Of a stretch of 64,000 bases of DNA, positions 46,175 through 56,193 are shown piece after piece. This DNA is from Bacteroidota bacterium (GTDB lineage: Bacteria; Bacteroidota; Bacteroidia; Bacteroidales; JAADJA01), in assembly GCA_020444515.1 (NCBI GenBank), contig JAHLKX010000014.1, positions 1 through 64,000 of the forward strand. Direction: 5' to 3'. How positions within the stretch are numbered: the stretch's first letter is position 1; each line of letters starts with the position of its first letter. The notes below the pieces were generated by a model. The model made no database searches, had not been told where the DNA came from, and was given only the letters and a program-made list of their open reading frames with translations. Position numbers and translations under genes: made by a program.

Positions 46175-47593
46175 TCAAGATGCGATGCGTCGGATCATGC
46201 CATTGAATACCAAACCGTGAAATGGTAAAACCGCATACCAGTAGAGTCGGCCCCAAATACCCCTGGGACGAAGGGTAGCAGTTTGGTGAAGAATACCGTT
46301 TTCGATCTTGAATTCCAGCCAGGCCTCGCCCGGAATCTTCATTTCGGCATAAAGCAATAGCCGTTTTTGATCTTTATTGGCATCAAGTACACGCCAGAAA
46401 TCAAGGGACTCTCCGACTGCTATGTCGTCAGGATCACGACGTCCCCTTCGCAGCCCCACACCTCCGACCATTTTATCCATCATACCGCGCACCTCCCAAA
46501 GCCAGTTCGCATAATACCAACCATTATCGCCTCCAATGGCCCATATCTTGCGAATGGTCTTCTCTTCATCTGCAACTTCAATTTGTCTGTTATCCTTCAA
46601 ACATCCATACAGAGGAACTTCCACACGCCTGGATAATCCTTGTTTTAAAATTTCACTGGACATTGCATCGGTCCAACTAGACAAAACATGATGCTGTGCT
46701 ATGGTATCGAAGGCTAAACTGACAGCCTTTTTATAGGGGATCAATTCAATATTGAGCTTACGATGGAGGTCATTGGGCTTACAAATCACCTCCACTTTCA
46801 TGCTATCGACCAAATTCGCAGCCAATTTATAGGAGGTAGATGTAACGAAAAACAACCAGTAAGATGAGAGTCTGGGAGTGAGAACAGGCACTGTCCAGAT
46901 ATATCTTTTGAGTCGCCTTACCCTGGCAAACTGAAGCAACAAGTCTTTATAGGTAAGGATTTCAGGTCCACCAATATCAAAACTCCGGTCATAGGTTTCT
47001 TTATTAAGGATAACACCCCTCAGAAACTGTATCACATTGCGGACAGCAATGGGTTGCGAACGTGTATCAAGCCAGCGCGGTGCTATCATGAGGGGTAGTT
47101 TCTCAACCAAATCGCGAATAATTTCGAAAGATGCACTTCCTGATCCAACAATGATACCTGCTCGCAATGTGGTGAGGTGATAATTCCCCATAGCCAGGAT
47201 CTTTTCAACCTGATGCCTGGATTCCAGGTGACGCGATAAAACTTTTTCATTGACAATACCACTCAGGTAAATCACCTGCTTCACCTGAGTTTGGTCCATT
47301 CGTTCCTGGAAATTGGTAGCTGCTTCAGCTTCCAGCACATGAAAATCACTAACCGTTCCTGTCATAGAATGGATCAGATAATAGGCAACATCTATGTCCT
47401 CGGGAATGGCACTTAGCTCCTCCTTCCTCAAAAAATCAACTTCCACCATGCAGCAACTTTCTGTGAAGTAACCGGTGGCATGAAATCGCCGGCTATCCCG
47501 AACACAGCACACCACCTCATGGCCATCCCGCAAGAGGATAGGCAACAATCGCTTAGCAATATATCCGGTAGCTCCGGTAAGGAGAATTTTCAT
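46175..47593 (-). CDS. SDR oxidoreductase fused to a DUF2867 domain
   Basis: A 472-residue two-domain protein. Residues 1-300 are an atypical SDR (LLTGATGYIAKRLLPILLRDG, VAYYLIHSMTG, TLRAGIIVGSGSASFE), and the C-terminal part from IWAIGGDNGWYYANWLWE to MIRRIAS is DUF2867. This fusion is widespread and often annotated as a nucleoside-diphosphate-sugar epimerase; the substrate is unknown, but related genes lie near membrane-lipid and carotenoid genes in other bacteria. The stop lies 12 bases from the stop of the convergent VOC gene. Confidence 0.88.
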   Translation of the reverse strand: MKILLTGATGYIAKRLLPILLRDGHEVVCCVRDSRRFHATGYFTESCCMVEVDFLRKEELSAIPEDIDVAYYLIHSMTGTVSDFHVLEAEAATNFQERMDQTQVKQVIYLSGIVNEKVLSRHLESRHQVEKILAMGNYHLTTLRAGIIVGSGSASFEIIRDLVEKLPLMIAPRWLDTRSQPIAVRNVIQFLRGVILNKETYDRSFDIGGPEILTYKDLLLQFARVRRLKRYIWTVPVLTPRLSSYWLFFVTSTSYKLAANLVDSMKVEVICKPNDLHRKLNIELIPYKKAVSLAFDTIAQHHVLSSWTDAMSSEILKQGLSRRVEVPLYGCLKDNRQIEVADEEKTIRKIWAIGGDNGWYYANWLWEVRGMMDKMVGGVGLRRGRRDPDDIAVGESLDFWRVLDANKDQKRLLLYAEMKIPGEAWLEFKIENGILHQTATLRPRGIWGRLYWYAVLPFHGLVFNGMIRRIAS

Positions 47594-47716
47594 CTTGACT
47601 TATTTAACAAGTGGATAAAGATAATGTTTCGAATCCTATCTATTTTCAGGTCCGGTATTATCAGATATTTCAATTTTGCCTTTTGGACAAAGTTTTCTTT
47701 TAAGCAGATCAGCAAT

Positions 47717-49258
47717 CTAATCTACCGTTTCCCCGATGTAGTGGATTACAATACGATTGGCAAATCCTTTTCGATCAATGGGATCTCCGGAGACAATGAT
47801 CACCGCATCACCCTTTTTAGCCCATTGTTCTTTAAGTAACAAGCGATCAATCTTTCGTATGAAATCACTCCCCGATTTGGGTTGCGACATGTTGATGGGA
47901 CGGATACCATACATCAATGATAGTTGTCGCAAACGCGATTCGACCGAATTGAAGGCCAGGATGGGCACCGGCATCCTGTATTGTGAGAGATAAACAGCAC
48001 TGCCGCCCATATTCGTCCAAACGATCAGAAACTTCGGATCAATGGTATCGACGATGGTTTGTACGCCTTTGGCAATGGCTGCTGCGCGGAATGATAAGTC
48101 GGGTTTTTCAAGTTCTGATCCCGGATGGATGGCGTTGGCCTTGATGTAAGTATTGGTGCGGCTGGCGATTTTATTCATCATGCGGACTGTTTCCACCGGG
48201 TATTTCCCAACCGCTGTTTCTCCCGAGAGCATAACAGCATCTGCTCCATCAAAAATGGCATTGGCCACATCTGATACCTCAGCACGGGTTGGGACAGGTA
48301 CATTGATCATACTTTGCAACATCTGGGTCGCAACAATCACCGGTCGACCATACATCTGGCAATACTTCACCACTTTTTTCTGCAAAATGGTTACCTCTGC
48401 CAGATCCATTTCAACACCCAGGTCACCCCGGGCTACCATCACAGCATCCGTTTCCCGAATGATGGCCTCCAGGTTATCGATTGCTTGTGGCTTTTCGATC
48501 TTGGAAATAATGGGAATAAAATGATGATTATCATGAGCATCACCCTTGAATCCAATATCTTTTGCTGAAGTATAGAAAACACTGGGACGTGCATCTTTTT
48601 CAAACAGAATTTTTTTAAGCATCCTGACATCTTCTGCTTTCCTCACAAAGCTTAAAGCCAGATAATCAAAATGATTTTTTACAGCAAAATCGACGCAATC
48701 CAGATCTTTTTTCGTAAGGGCATCAAGGGTGAGATTGGTTTCCGGTAGGTTGATTCCTTTAGAAGAGGTGATCAATCCACCTACAACCACCTGGCATTCA
48801 AGCCATTCCTTTTCTTTGTCTTTTCTCTTTCCCAGGCATTTGAGTTCAATATTCCCATCATCAATCAAAACACGTTCCTCTTCAACAACCTCATCAATAA
48901 AATCGAGCAAAGTTGTTGTAAAAGTCAATTCATTGCCTTTGCTGCCACCAGTTATCTTATTCTTCACAAATTTGATGATCTCCCCCTTTTGAACCTTGAC
49001 ACCACTGTCGATCACTTTTCCAACACGGATCTTAGGTCCTGACAGATCACCAATAACCGCAATATAAGTTCCGGACTCTAATTCTGCTTTACGGATATTG
49101 GCTAGTAGCGATTCATATTCATCAAAAGTACCATGTGAGAAATTGATTCTAAACACCCTTACACCTTCGTGTATCAATTGTGAAATTGTTTCAACAGATG
49201 AAGAGGAAGGTCCCAGTGTAGCTATGATCTTTGTCAGTAAAAATCCTTCGGAAGCCAT
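47717..49258 (-). CDS. pyk: Pyruvate kinase
   Basis: A 513-residue glycolytic enzyme that makes pyruvate and ATP from phosphoenolpyruvate and ADP. The N-terminus TKIIATLGPSSSSVETI, RINFSHGTFDEY, the catalytic lysine region IPIISKIEKPQAIDNL, VMVARGDLGVEMDLAEV and VMLSGETAVGKYPVETV are all diagnostic. Full length and monocistronic; no allosteric-site insertion was noticed. Confidence 0.96.
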   Translation of the reverse strand: MASEGFLLTKIIATLGPSSSSVETISQLIHEGVRVFRINFSHGTFDEYESLLANIRKAELESGTYIAVIGDLSGPKIRVGKVIDSGVKVQKGEIIKFVKNKITGGSKGNELTFTTTLLDFIDEVVEEERVLIDDGNIELKCLGKRKDKEKEWLECQVVVGGLITSSKGINLPETNLTLDALTKKDLDCVDFAVKNHFDYLALSFVRKAEDVRMLKKILFEKDARPSVFYTSAKDIGFKGDAHDNHHFIPIISKIEKPQAIDNLEAIIRETDAVMVARGDLGVEMDLAEVTILQKKVVKYCQMYGRPVIVATQMLQSMINVPVPTRAEVSDVANAIFDGADAVMLSGETAVGKYPVETVRMMNKIASRTNTYIKANAIHPGSELEKPDLSFRAAAIAKGVQTIVDTIDPKFLIVWTNMGGSAVYLSQYRMPVPILAFNSVESRLRQLSLMYGIRPINMSQPKSGSDFIRKIDRLLLKEQWAKKGDAVIIVSGDPIDRKGFANRIVIHYIGETVD

Positions 49259-49362
49259 GATAGTAAATATATTGAATAATTTATAAGGCCAGTATAAAAG
49301 AGAAAATCGACATCAATGAAAACAAAAGAATGAAAGGGACAAAATATTTAATAAAAAGCCTT

Positions 49363-49818
49363 TCAATCAAAATAAAATCGCACACCAATACCACCACTCA
49401 TATCAAATTGGGTAGCAGGTAACAAATTGAGTCCGGGACGAATTTCAAGAAAGATATCCAGTGGTGCTGTTTCAAACATATAGGCAATACCAAGTGGCAC
49501 GTGTGCTCCCAAAATGCCATCATTAGCCAGCACCATTTTCGCGCCAATGCCGTAATATAGAGGCATTTGACCCTCAGTCACATCAATGATATCAAAATGA
49601 TGCTTCAAAAAATCAGCATGGATATAAAAAGATCCATCATGATTAAACGACCATGCAACAGCTCCATCCACGGCAGTGGTGCGACTCATCCAGTATTTGG
49701 CACTTACGCCCGTAGGTTCACCGACAACAATTCCTAATCCGAAAGGCTTGTTTTGTGCTGTAAGATTCATAGAACACAACAGAAGTAAAACAATACCTGT
49801 TACAATCAGCTTTTTCAT
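49363..49818 (-). CDS. Small exported outer-membrane-type protein
   Basis: A 151-residue protein with signal peptide ending MNLTAQ. The mature sequence has strand-turn-strand patterns (FGLGIVVGEPTGVSAKYWM, AVAWSFNHDGSFYIHADFL, LDIFLEIRPGLNLL) and ends GGIGVRFYFD with a C-terminal aromatic, as in small 8-strand barrels. No family is recognised with confidence. It follows another barrel-like gene by 14 bases on the same strand. Confidence 0.72.
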   Translation of the reverse strand: MKKLIVTGIVLLLLCSMNLTAQNKPFGLGIVVGEPTGVSAKYWMSRTTAVDGAVAWSFNHDGSFYIHADFLKHHFDIIDVTEGQMPLYYGIGAKMVLANDGILGAHVPLGIAYMFETAPLDIFLEIRPGLNLLPATQFDMSGGIGVRFYFD

Positions 49819-49832
49819 TATTCCTTAAAGAT

Positions 49833-50543
49833 TTAATAGTACTTTCCTTTATCTGCAGAAGTGGGATAAAATTTGGTGTTCTCAAATAAATTAGCATTGA
49901 ATGAAATGTAAAACACATTGGATTTCAATCCTGCATAAGGTTTGTTCCCATTTCCATCTGTATAATCCTGGTTATGGAAATTACTCAGATAATATTTAAA
50001 TTTAATATTGGCACCATAGGGCAATTGCAGTCCAACCAAAAATCCATGCTGGAACTGCTCCTGCCTTTTACTAAACCACACATTAAATTTATCGGTCTTC
50101 CGATCTCCCTCAAAAGTCTTTTCTTTATAATTTACAGGAAGTTCAACCTCATATCCACCATATAGAAAAAACTTTTTAAGGTCTCCCACTTTGAAACCAA
50201 GCGGTATCCCTACATTATATGATCTGAATTTCTTTTTTACGGTCGTGTATTCCTCAGGATTGGTCTCATCATAAATTCGGTACTGATCATAAATGAATCC
50301 AACATTTCTCAAGGTAAGCCCTCCAAAAAATCCAAAGTTTTGACTAAAATCTGCATTAAACATGGTCTGAATGTTAAAAAATGGCGACCACCTTATTACC
50401 GCACTTTCCTCACGGCCATTATCATCAATGGTAGCAAAGGAAAAAATCATTTCCCCTCCTGAAGTGGTATAATATTTAGTCTGTCCAAGAGCAGCACCTG
50501 ATATTAGCAGGGTAAAAAATAAATAAACTGATAATGATTTCAT
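49833..50543 (-). CDS. Exported outer-membrane-type protein
   Basis: A 236-residue exported protein with signal peptide ending SGAALGQ. Strand-like segments with aromatic ends (FFGGLTLRNVGFIYDQYRI, FLYGGYEVELPVNYKEKTF, NIKFKYYLSNFHNQDY, NVFYISFNANLFE) suggest an outer-membrane barrel. It is co-oriented with and 14 bases upstream of the smaller barrel-like gene; the function is unknown. Confidence 0.74.
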   Translation of the reverse strand: MKSLSVYLFFTLLISGAALGQTKYYTTSGGEMIFSFATIDDNGREESAVIRWSPFFNIQTMFNADFSQNFGFFGGLTLRNVGFIYDQYRIYDETNPEEYTTVKKKFRSYNVGIPLGFKVGDLKKFFLYGGYEVELPVNYKEKTFEGDRKTDKFNVWFSKRQEQFQHGFLVGLQLPYGANIKFKYYLSNFHNQDYTDGNGNKPYAGLKSNVFYISFNANLFENTKFYPTSADKGKYY

Positions 50544-50724
50544 TTTGAGTTGAATTAAATTTCGGTGTTTGATGATATCTATGATTAATTATGGAGTCTG
50601 AAAAAATGAGCTTTTTAAAAGTTAGTATTATAATTATCCTGCAAAAATAACATTTATCAAATATTGATGACCATAGAAAAAAAGACCATATTATTTCGTT
50701 CAAAAAAAAATAAAAGCTATTCAT

Positions 50725-50732
50725 TACCTTTG
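50725..50732 (+). promoter_or_regulatory. -7 box abutting the start codon of TonB receptor 3
   Basis: TACCTTTG matches TAnnTTTG exactly and is identical to the rnpB box. By the rnpB spacing, transcription would begin at about 50738, at the GTG start codon 50737-50739. Confidence 0.55.
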
Positions 50733-50736
50733 CAAA

Positions 50737-52968
50737 GTGAAGAAAATTCTGAGCATTATATCCTTCCTTTGTTTATTTATGAATGCAATTGCCCAGTTGC
50801 AGCCAGAGCGTTTTCAACTAAATGAAAATGACCTGGACCTAAATTCCGACACACTCCAGACACAAATCACCACTGCCAGCCGAAGCCAAAAATTTATTGA
50901 CGATCTCCCGGTAACCGTATTTGTTATTTCCCGAAGTGAAATACTGGCCGGCGGATACACGAGTCTGACAGACGTATTAAAGACGGTACCGGGTATAAAA
51001 GTATCCCAGCCAGGTTCAGCCCTGGACGGAGAATCGTTTTTAATGAATGGTTTGTATGGAAATTATTACTGCAAAATACTGATCAATGGAATCCCCATTC
51101 AACCTTCGGTAGTCAGTGGAATGCCCATTGCCGAGCAACTTCCAATACGACAGGCTGAACGCATCGAAATCCTGTACGGACCAGCTGCCGCATTGTATGG
51201 AGGAGATGCACTGGCGGGGGTCATCAATATCATCACCAATTCCAATGAGCGACCGGTATGGGCCCAGGCAGATATCTCTTTGGGTACCGACGGATATTAC
51301 GACCTCAATGTAATGATAGGTGGTAAAGTGGGCAAAAACAAGCATATATTGTCATACGACTTTTTCGGAAGTTATGGCCAGCTACAGGATATGAATGTGA
51401 AATATGATATCCCTGGTAATTATAATCCTGCACTTTATGATACTGTTTATTTGAATGAACCTTATTATCATGGCGACAGCGTGCGTCCTGCATTTAACAA
51501 CCTTCCTCAGCGCAGCAATCTGATTGGGTTCGGACTTAAATACAGGGGATTACAGTTTCGTTTTCTGCACATGTATCGCAACACACATTCTTCTGTTGGG
51601 TTGAGCCCTGCAGTTTACGGTTATTATGACCCACGTAATTACATAGGTGAAAGCATCGATCGGTTTTCCTTGGGCTACACAAAGATGTGGACAAAGTTCA
51701 GCACTACGACCAACCTTTCCTTATTGTCGTATAGGATGGATAATTTATCAAGCTTCAGATTCATTAGTGAGCGCGGAAATCGGGGTGTGACTTACCAGTA
51801 TGCTGCTTCAGATGACCTGTTTTTTGAAGAGGTCATTAATTATTCACCCCTCCATAACCTTGAACTAACGGCAGGATTTTCTGCTCAGTATGCTGGCAAT
51901 CTGCCCAGCACCAGCGACCTGAGTGAACCATTTAATACCAGTGATTATCAACCGTTTTCAGAAACAGTAGAACATGCCGATTCACTTCTCGGCAAATTCG
52001 GTTTAAACCCAACGACCTTTTATAACCTGGGAGGATTTGTTCAACTTTACTACAAGATCAAAAAGTTTATCGTAATCGCCGGAGGACGATGGGATGAACA
52101 CAGCCTTTTCGGTAGTCAGTTTAGCCCTCGCATAGGTTTCAAATATCATGTGTCAAACCTGATCTCATTCAAGGGTAATTATGGCCTTGGGTTTCGATCT
52201 CCTTCACTTTATTATTCCTACAGGTCAACAGCTTATGCTTATAAGGGAGCAATTTTATATGAATATATTCCCAATGAAAATTTAAATCCTGAGCGGTTTC
52301 ATGCGTTGGAAGCCGGCCTTGAGCTAAAACCTGCTGAGCAATATTCGTTCGAGGTTTTATTCACTTATCATAAACTCTCCGAAAACATTACAGGGACCTT
52401 AAAAGCTGTCGATCCTCAAAAATATCCCAATTCATATTATCCATTGGCACTGGCTTTTGTTAATGATGAAAATTCAAGGGCAGAGCTTTATAGTGGTGAG
52501 GTCAGGATCAGGATTAAGAATCTGATTAAAAGACTTAAGCTCCGCACTGACTTGTTTATCAAATACTGCCAGGGAAAAGAAATTTTACCCAATGATTTTG
52601 GCAAACTCGAGCAGTATAGAAACATGCCTAAATGGTTCGGACAACTAAATATTGAAATCAGCCCGATCAGATCGTGGCAAATGCAATTTCACCAAATTCT
52701 GAGCAGCAAATCAGCCAAACGTTTTTTCCCCTTTAGCCCGCAAGAACTTGAATCGATTGGCTGGCCCACTGAAGTAAAAGGATATTACACCCTTGACTGG
52801 GTTAACCGTTTTAATATCAGCCGAAATTTTCAAGCTTTTTTGATTATCAACAATGTTTTCAATGGGGAATACGGTGGGATTGATGCCTATGGAAATGGGT
52901 TCGATTTATATTACAACCCACAATATGGTAGAAATTTCAGACTGGGGTTTAACTTTATGCTTGAATAA
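50737..52968 (+). CDS. TonB-dependent outer-membrane receptor 3
   Basis: A 743-residue receptor. The GTG start at 50737 is needed to keep the full signal peptide MKKILSIISFLCLFMNAIAQ. There is no carboxypeptidase-like domain; the plug begins TQITTASRSQKFIDDLPVTV and contains LTDVLKTVPGIKVSQPGS, CKILINGIPIQPSVVSG and ERIEILYGPAAALYGGDALAGVI. The barrel ends NNVFNGEYGGIDAYGNG and FRLGFNFMLE. The substrate is unknown. A TPR adenylate cyclase gene starts one base after its stop codon, so uptake and cAMP signalling may be co-expressed. Confidence 0.9.
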   Translation: MKKILSIISFLCLFMNAIAQLQPERFQLNENDLDLNSDTLQTQITTASRSQKFIDDLPVTVFVISRSEILAGGYTSLTDVLKTVPGIKVSQPGSALDGESFLMNGLYGNYYCKILINGIPIQPSVVSGMPIAEQLPIRQAERIEILYGPAAALYGGDALAGVINIITNSNERPVWAQADISLGTDGYYDLNVMIGGKVGKNKHILSYDFFGSYGQLQDMNVKYDIPGNYNPALYDTVYLNEPYYHGDSVRPAFNNLPQRSNLIGFGLKYRGLQFRFLHMYRNTHSSVGLSPAVYGYYDPRNYIGESIDRFSLGYTKMWTKFSTTTNLSLLSYRMDNLSSFRFISERGNRGVTYQYAASDDLFFEEVINYSPLHNLELTAGFSAQYAGNLPSTSDLSEPFNTSDYQPFSETVEHADSLLGKFGLNPTTFYNLGGFVQLYYKIKKFIVIAGGRWDEHSLFGSQFSPRIGFKYHVSNLISFKGNYGLGFRSPSLYYSYRSTAYAYKGAILYEYIPNENLNPERFHALEAGLELKPAEQYSFEVLFTYHKLSENITGTLKAVDPQKYPNSYYPLALAFVNDENSRAELYSGEVRIRIKNLIKRLKLRTDLFIKYCQGKEILPNDFGKLEQYRNMPKWFGQLNIEISPIRSWQMQFHQILSSKSAKRFFPFSPQELESIGWPTEVKGYYTLDWVNRFNISRNFQAFLIINNVFNGEYGGIDAYGNGFDLYYNPQYGRNFRLGFNFMLE

Positions 52969-52969
52969 G

Positions 52970-55309
52970 ATGATAAGGGTCAATGGCATATGGTGGATTT
53001 GGGAAATTCTTACGATCATGGTGTTACCTGTATTGACATGCATCACTGCACATGGACAGGAATACGGGTCGCTCCAATTGGAAATAGCAGTTCCGGATAC
53101 AACCATCACAATGGGACGAAAAGTAGAATACCGGCGAGAAAAAGCTCGAAACGACATTGAGAACGCAAAAGATTCGAAAAAAAACGGTGAATTAGCGGAT
53201 GCTCTGCGATATTACCTTTCCGCACTATATGAGCTGGAAACCCTGCAAGACAGCATCGGAATCATGAAAACTAAAACTGAAATCGGTGATATTTTTTATG
53301 AAAATAACCTTTATGAAAAAGCCTTAGAGTACTATTCAGGTGCTGAAAGGATTCTCAGTGAGAAAAATCATGATTTGTCTTACCTGCTTTTAATCGAGCG
53401 AATCGCTGATGTTGAATACCAATCGGGCCAGTATAAATCAAGCATCGACAAAGCTTTGGAGCTGCATCAGCTGTCTGATGAATTGGAAAAAGACACGCTT
53501 GAAATAGAGGCATACCATTTGCTTATTCGATCCTATGCTGCCCTGAAAGAATGGGAGAAAGCAAAACCTCTCGCTAAAAAGGTCATTCGATATTACAGAT
53601 TGAAAGGGGAGATCAGGAACCTAATCACAGGTCTAAACAATCTTGGATACATACATAAGAACCTGAATAATAACGATAGTGCTATAGCCCTTTATGATCA
53701 AGTTGCCCAACTTGAAAAAGAAACAGATGGAGCTGTTCATCCATCCACACTGGTGAACCTTGCTATTGTTTACCAGAACCTTGGTGATGAAGCAATGGCA
53801 GTGAACTATTTAAATCAGGCCGCCCGGTTGGCTGAAAACACATCGGAAATGCATGATCTTGCCCCCTATCTTCATCTTACGGCACTGGTATACTTTTCGA
53901 TGAATGATTACTACAATGCCGGTCTTTATAACAAAAGATCGCAGATCCATGCCAAAACCTCCAATGATCTGCAAACCCTTCGTGCAGCCTTGCTTCTTTC
54001 ATCTGAAATCAAGGAGGCCTTATATGATTTTGAAGGCGCAATGGAAGACTATGGCAACTATCTTTCACTTAAAGATAGTCTGGCCTTTGAGGAAAGGATC
54101 AAACAACAGGAACTTGTGCAGCTCGAATTTCAAATCGAGCGACTGTCGCGTGAATCAGAAAACCTGTGGGCTTCTGGAGAATTATCCTATCTGGAGCTTC
54201 AACGACTCAAACTCGATTCGGCCAATCGTCAAAAAGAACTGGAGATTTTACACCAAACTGATTCCATCCAAAAGATCACCATTCAGAACCAACGTCTTGA
54301 AAACCTCCGGATTCAGCAAGAACTCCTTTTAAAAGAAGAGCAGATTTATGCAGCCAAAAAGAAAAAAGAAGTGGATTCATTGCAGCAGGTTGGCCGAATT
54401 CAAACCCTGGAACTGGAGCAACAAAAACTGGTTCAAAAAGAACAAGAAGCCAGAATAGCAATCCTTGATAAAGAAAATCAGTTGAATGAACTAAACCTTA
54501 AAAAGGTTAGGGCACGCAACCGTTTTTTGGTTGGCTTCGTGTTACTGGCACTTGTCATCATTTATTTGGTATACCGTGGTTTACGCTATGCGAAAAGGAC
54601 AAACAAAATATTATCCAAACAAAAAAATGAGATTGAGCGACAAAAAGATGAAATCGATTGTGAACGTCGCAGAAGTGATAAACTTCTGCTCAATATTTTA
54701 CCTGAAGAAACAGCCGAAGAGCTGAAAGAAAAAGGAGCCGCAACACCCAGACAGTATGAAATGGTATCTGTATTGTTTACCGACTTTAAAGGCTTTACCA
54801 ACATAGCTGAAAAACTCACTCCGGCAGAACTGGTAGAAGAACTGAACCAATGTTTTATGGCATTTGACCATATCATTGATAAACATAACCTTGAAAAAAT
54901 TAAAACCATTGGTGATGCTTATATGTGTGCCGGAGGTATCCCGATTGCCAATAAAACCAACCCTACAGACATTATAAAAGCCGGACTTGAAATCAGGGAC
55001 TTTATGGATACTATGAAGTTGGAGCGTGAAAAGCAAGGTAAAAAGTATTGGGAACTAAGGATCGGCATTCACACAGGATCGGTCGTTGCAGGGGTCGTTG
55101 GGAAAAATAAATTCGCCTATGATATATGGGGAGATGCTGTTAATACGGCCAGCCGCATGGAATCCAGCGGAATCCCGGGTAAAGTAAATATCTCTGGGAC
55201 AACTTATGAACTGGTAAAAAACAATTTCAATTGCACTTACCGTGGAAAGATCGAAGCCAAAAATAAGGGCGAAATTGACATGTATATTGTGGAGGAATCC
55301 AAACCATAA
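52970..55309 (+). CDS. Membrane TPR-containing class III adenylate cyclase
   Basis: A 779-residue protein. The signal peptide (MIRVNGIWWIWEILTIMVLP, cut near ITAHGQ) leads to a periplasmic region with several TPR-like repeats (about residues 55-360), a long charged coiled coil (370-510), one membrane helix near residues 518-538 (FLVGFVLLALVIIYLVYRG) and a cytoplasmic class III cyclase domain from about 597. Metal aspartates are in SVLFTDFKGF and IKTIGDAYM; DIWGDAVNTASRMES and the lysine in EKIKTIGD fit ATP rather than GTP. ATG 52970 is one base after the receptor stop; the frame extends to 52853 but only inside the receptor gene. Confidence 0.9.
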   Translation: MIRVNGIWWIWEILTIMVLPVLTCITAHGQEYGSLQLEIAVPDTTITMGRKVEYRREKARNDIENAKDSKKNGELADALRYYLSALYELETLQDSIGIMKTKTEIGDIFYENNLYEKALEYYSGAERILSEKNHDLSYLLLIERIADVEYQSGQYKSSIDKALELHQLSDELEKDTLEIEAYHLLIRSYAALKEWEKAKPLAKKVIRYYRLKGEIRNLITGLNNLGYIHKNLNNNDSAIALYDQVAQLEKETDGAVHPSTLVNLAIVYQNLGDEAMAVNYLNQAARLAENTSEMHDLAPYLHLTALVYFSMNDYYNAGLYNKRSQIHAKTSNDLQTLRAALLLSSEIKEALYDFEGAMEDYGNYLSLKDSLAFEERIKQQELVQLEFQIERLSRESENLWASGELSYLELQRLKLDSANRQKELEILHQTDSIQKITIQNQRLENLRIQQELLLKEEQIYAAKKKKEVDSLQQVGRIQTLELEQQKLVQKEQEARIAILDKENQLNELNLKKVRARNRFLVGFVLLALVIIYLVYRGLRYAKRTNKILSKQKNEIERQKDEIDCERRRSDKLLLNILPEETAEELKEKGAATPRQYEMVSVLFTDFKGFTNIAEKLTPAELVEELNQCFMAFDHIIDKHNLEKIKTIGDAYMCAGGIPIANKTNPTDIIKAGLEIRDFMDTMKLEREKQGKKYWELRIGIHTGSVVAGVVGKNKFAYDIWGDAVNTASRMESSGIPGKVNISGTTYELVKNNFNCTYRGKIEAKNKGEIDMYIVEESKP

Positions 55310-55320
55310 TTACCGAATGC

Positions 55321-55749
55321 TTATTGTATCAGCTTGTAGACTTCAATTCCCGAAAAAGCCAGAAAAGTGAGTGCCATTGTCCAAAAAATTATTCCTGCAA
55401 TTGTCCATAATAACAACAACTTACGCGAGGGCACGACAATCAATCCAATCAAAATCGTCGCATTGGGTCCGATCAAAAAGGTTCCAAAAAATCCCAGGCC
55501 GGCAGTGCCATATTTTTCAAGAAGCCGCCGGACCCTGGATTCTTTCTTCGAGGGATTTTTATCTTTACCCCGATAGATTATCCTACGCAATTGTTCGCCA
55601 AAAAAATATAATATCAATACTGCTACTGTGGCACCCAATGTGGTTAAAGCATAAATCCATAACGGATTTAAACCTAAGGCAAAGCCCACCGGTACGGCTT
55701 TCCAGATTCCAAGCAGCCCTGTAGCAAAAACGATGGCATAGGAATACAT
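55321..55749 (-). CDS. Small integral membrane protein (small-multidrug-export-like)
   Basis: A 142-residue protein with about four hydrophobic segments and a central basic loop (YRGKDKNPSKKESRVRR). The segments FATGLLGIWKAVPVGFALGL, LTTLGATVAVLILYFFGEQ, GLGFFGTFLIGPNATILIG and LLLLWTIAGIIFWTMALTF resemble the Sm_multidrug_ex/DedA-like fold. The function is not established; the similarity is from composition and motif layout only. It converges on the cyclase gene. Confidence 0.65.
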   Translation of the reverse strand: MYSYAIVFATGLLGIWKAVPVGFALGLNPLWIYALTTLGATVAVLILYFFGEQLRRIIYRGKDKNPSKKESRVRRLLEKYGTAGLGFFGTFLIGPNATILIGLIVVPSRKLLLLWTIAGIIFWTMALTFLAFSGIEVYKLIQ

Positions 55750-55809
55750 ATCTTCGCTATTAAAAGAACGAAAATAATATAAAACAATTAGTTTGTCGAC
55801 ATTGATATA

Positions 55810-56193
55810 CTAATGACTACTTTCAAACTTCACAAGTATGCTGGCCGATGTAGATTGCTGACCATCTGTTACCCAAACTTTGATATTGAATGTACCAACG
55901 TCACATAAATATGGCAGGTATTTACGACGGGTATAAATATGACCAAATTTGCGATCAATTGTAAACAAAGGTTTATTGGTAAGCTGAAAAATAAAATATT
56001 CCAGGGATTGGTTCTCCGGATCATAAGCACTTACTTTTCCAATAAAAAAATGATCATTAGAAAGGGGTGAATAATTCCCTACCACTACCTTCATTGTATC
56101 ACCGTATATGACATCCGGTTGATGTTGGGCCTGAATTTTTAGCCCTGTCATTAAAAAAACCACCACAGTAATAATAACACTCCAATTTTTCAT
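55810..56193 (-). CDS. Small exported protein with a single cadherin-like domain
   Basis: A 127-residue exported protein with signal peptide ending LKIQAQ. The mature part shows the cadherin pattern: VSAYDPENQSLEYFIF (a DxE/DxD-like calcium segment), FTIDRKFGHIYTR and the final strand NIKVWVTDGQQSTSASILVK. One repeat only, with no sorting domain or anchor. It could be a small calcium-dependent adhesion or matrix protein; confidence in the family is moderate. Confidence 0.7.
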   Translation of the reverse strand: MKNWSVIITVVVFLMTGLKIQAQHQPDVIYGDTMKVVVGNYSPLSNDHFFIGKVSAYDPENQSLEYFIFQLTNKPLFTIDRKFGHIYTRRKYLPYLCDVGTFNIKVWVTDGQQSTSASILVKFESSH

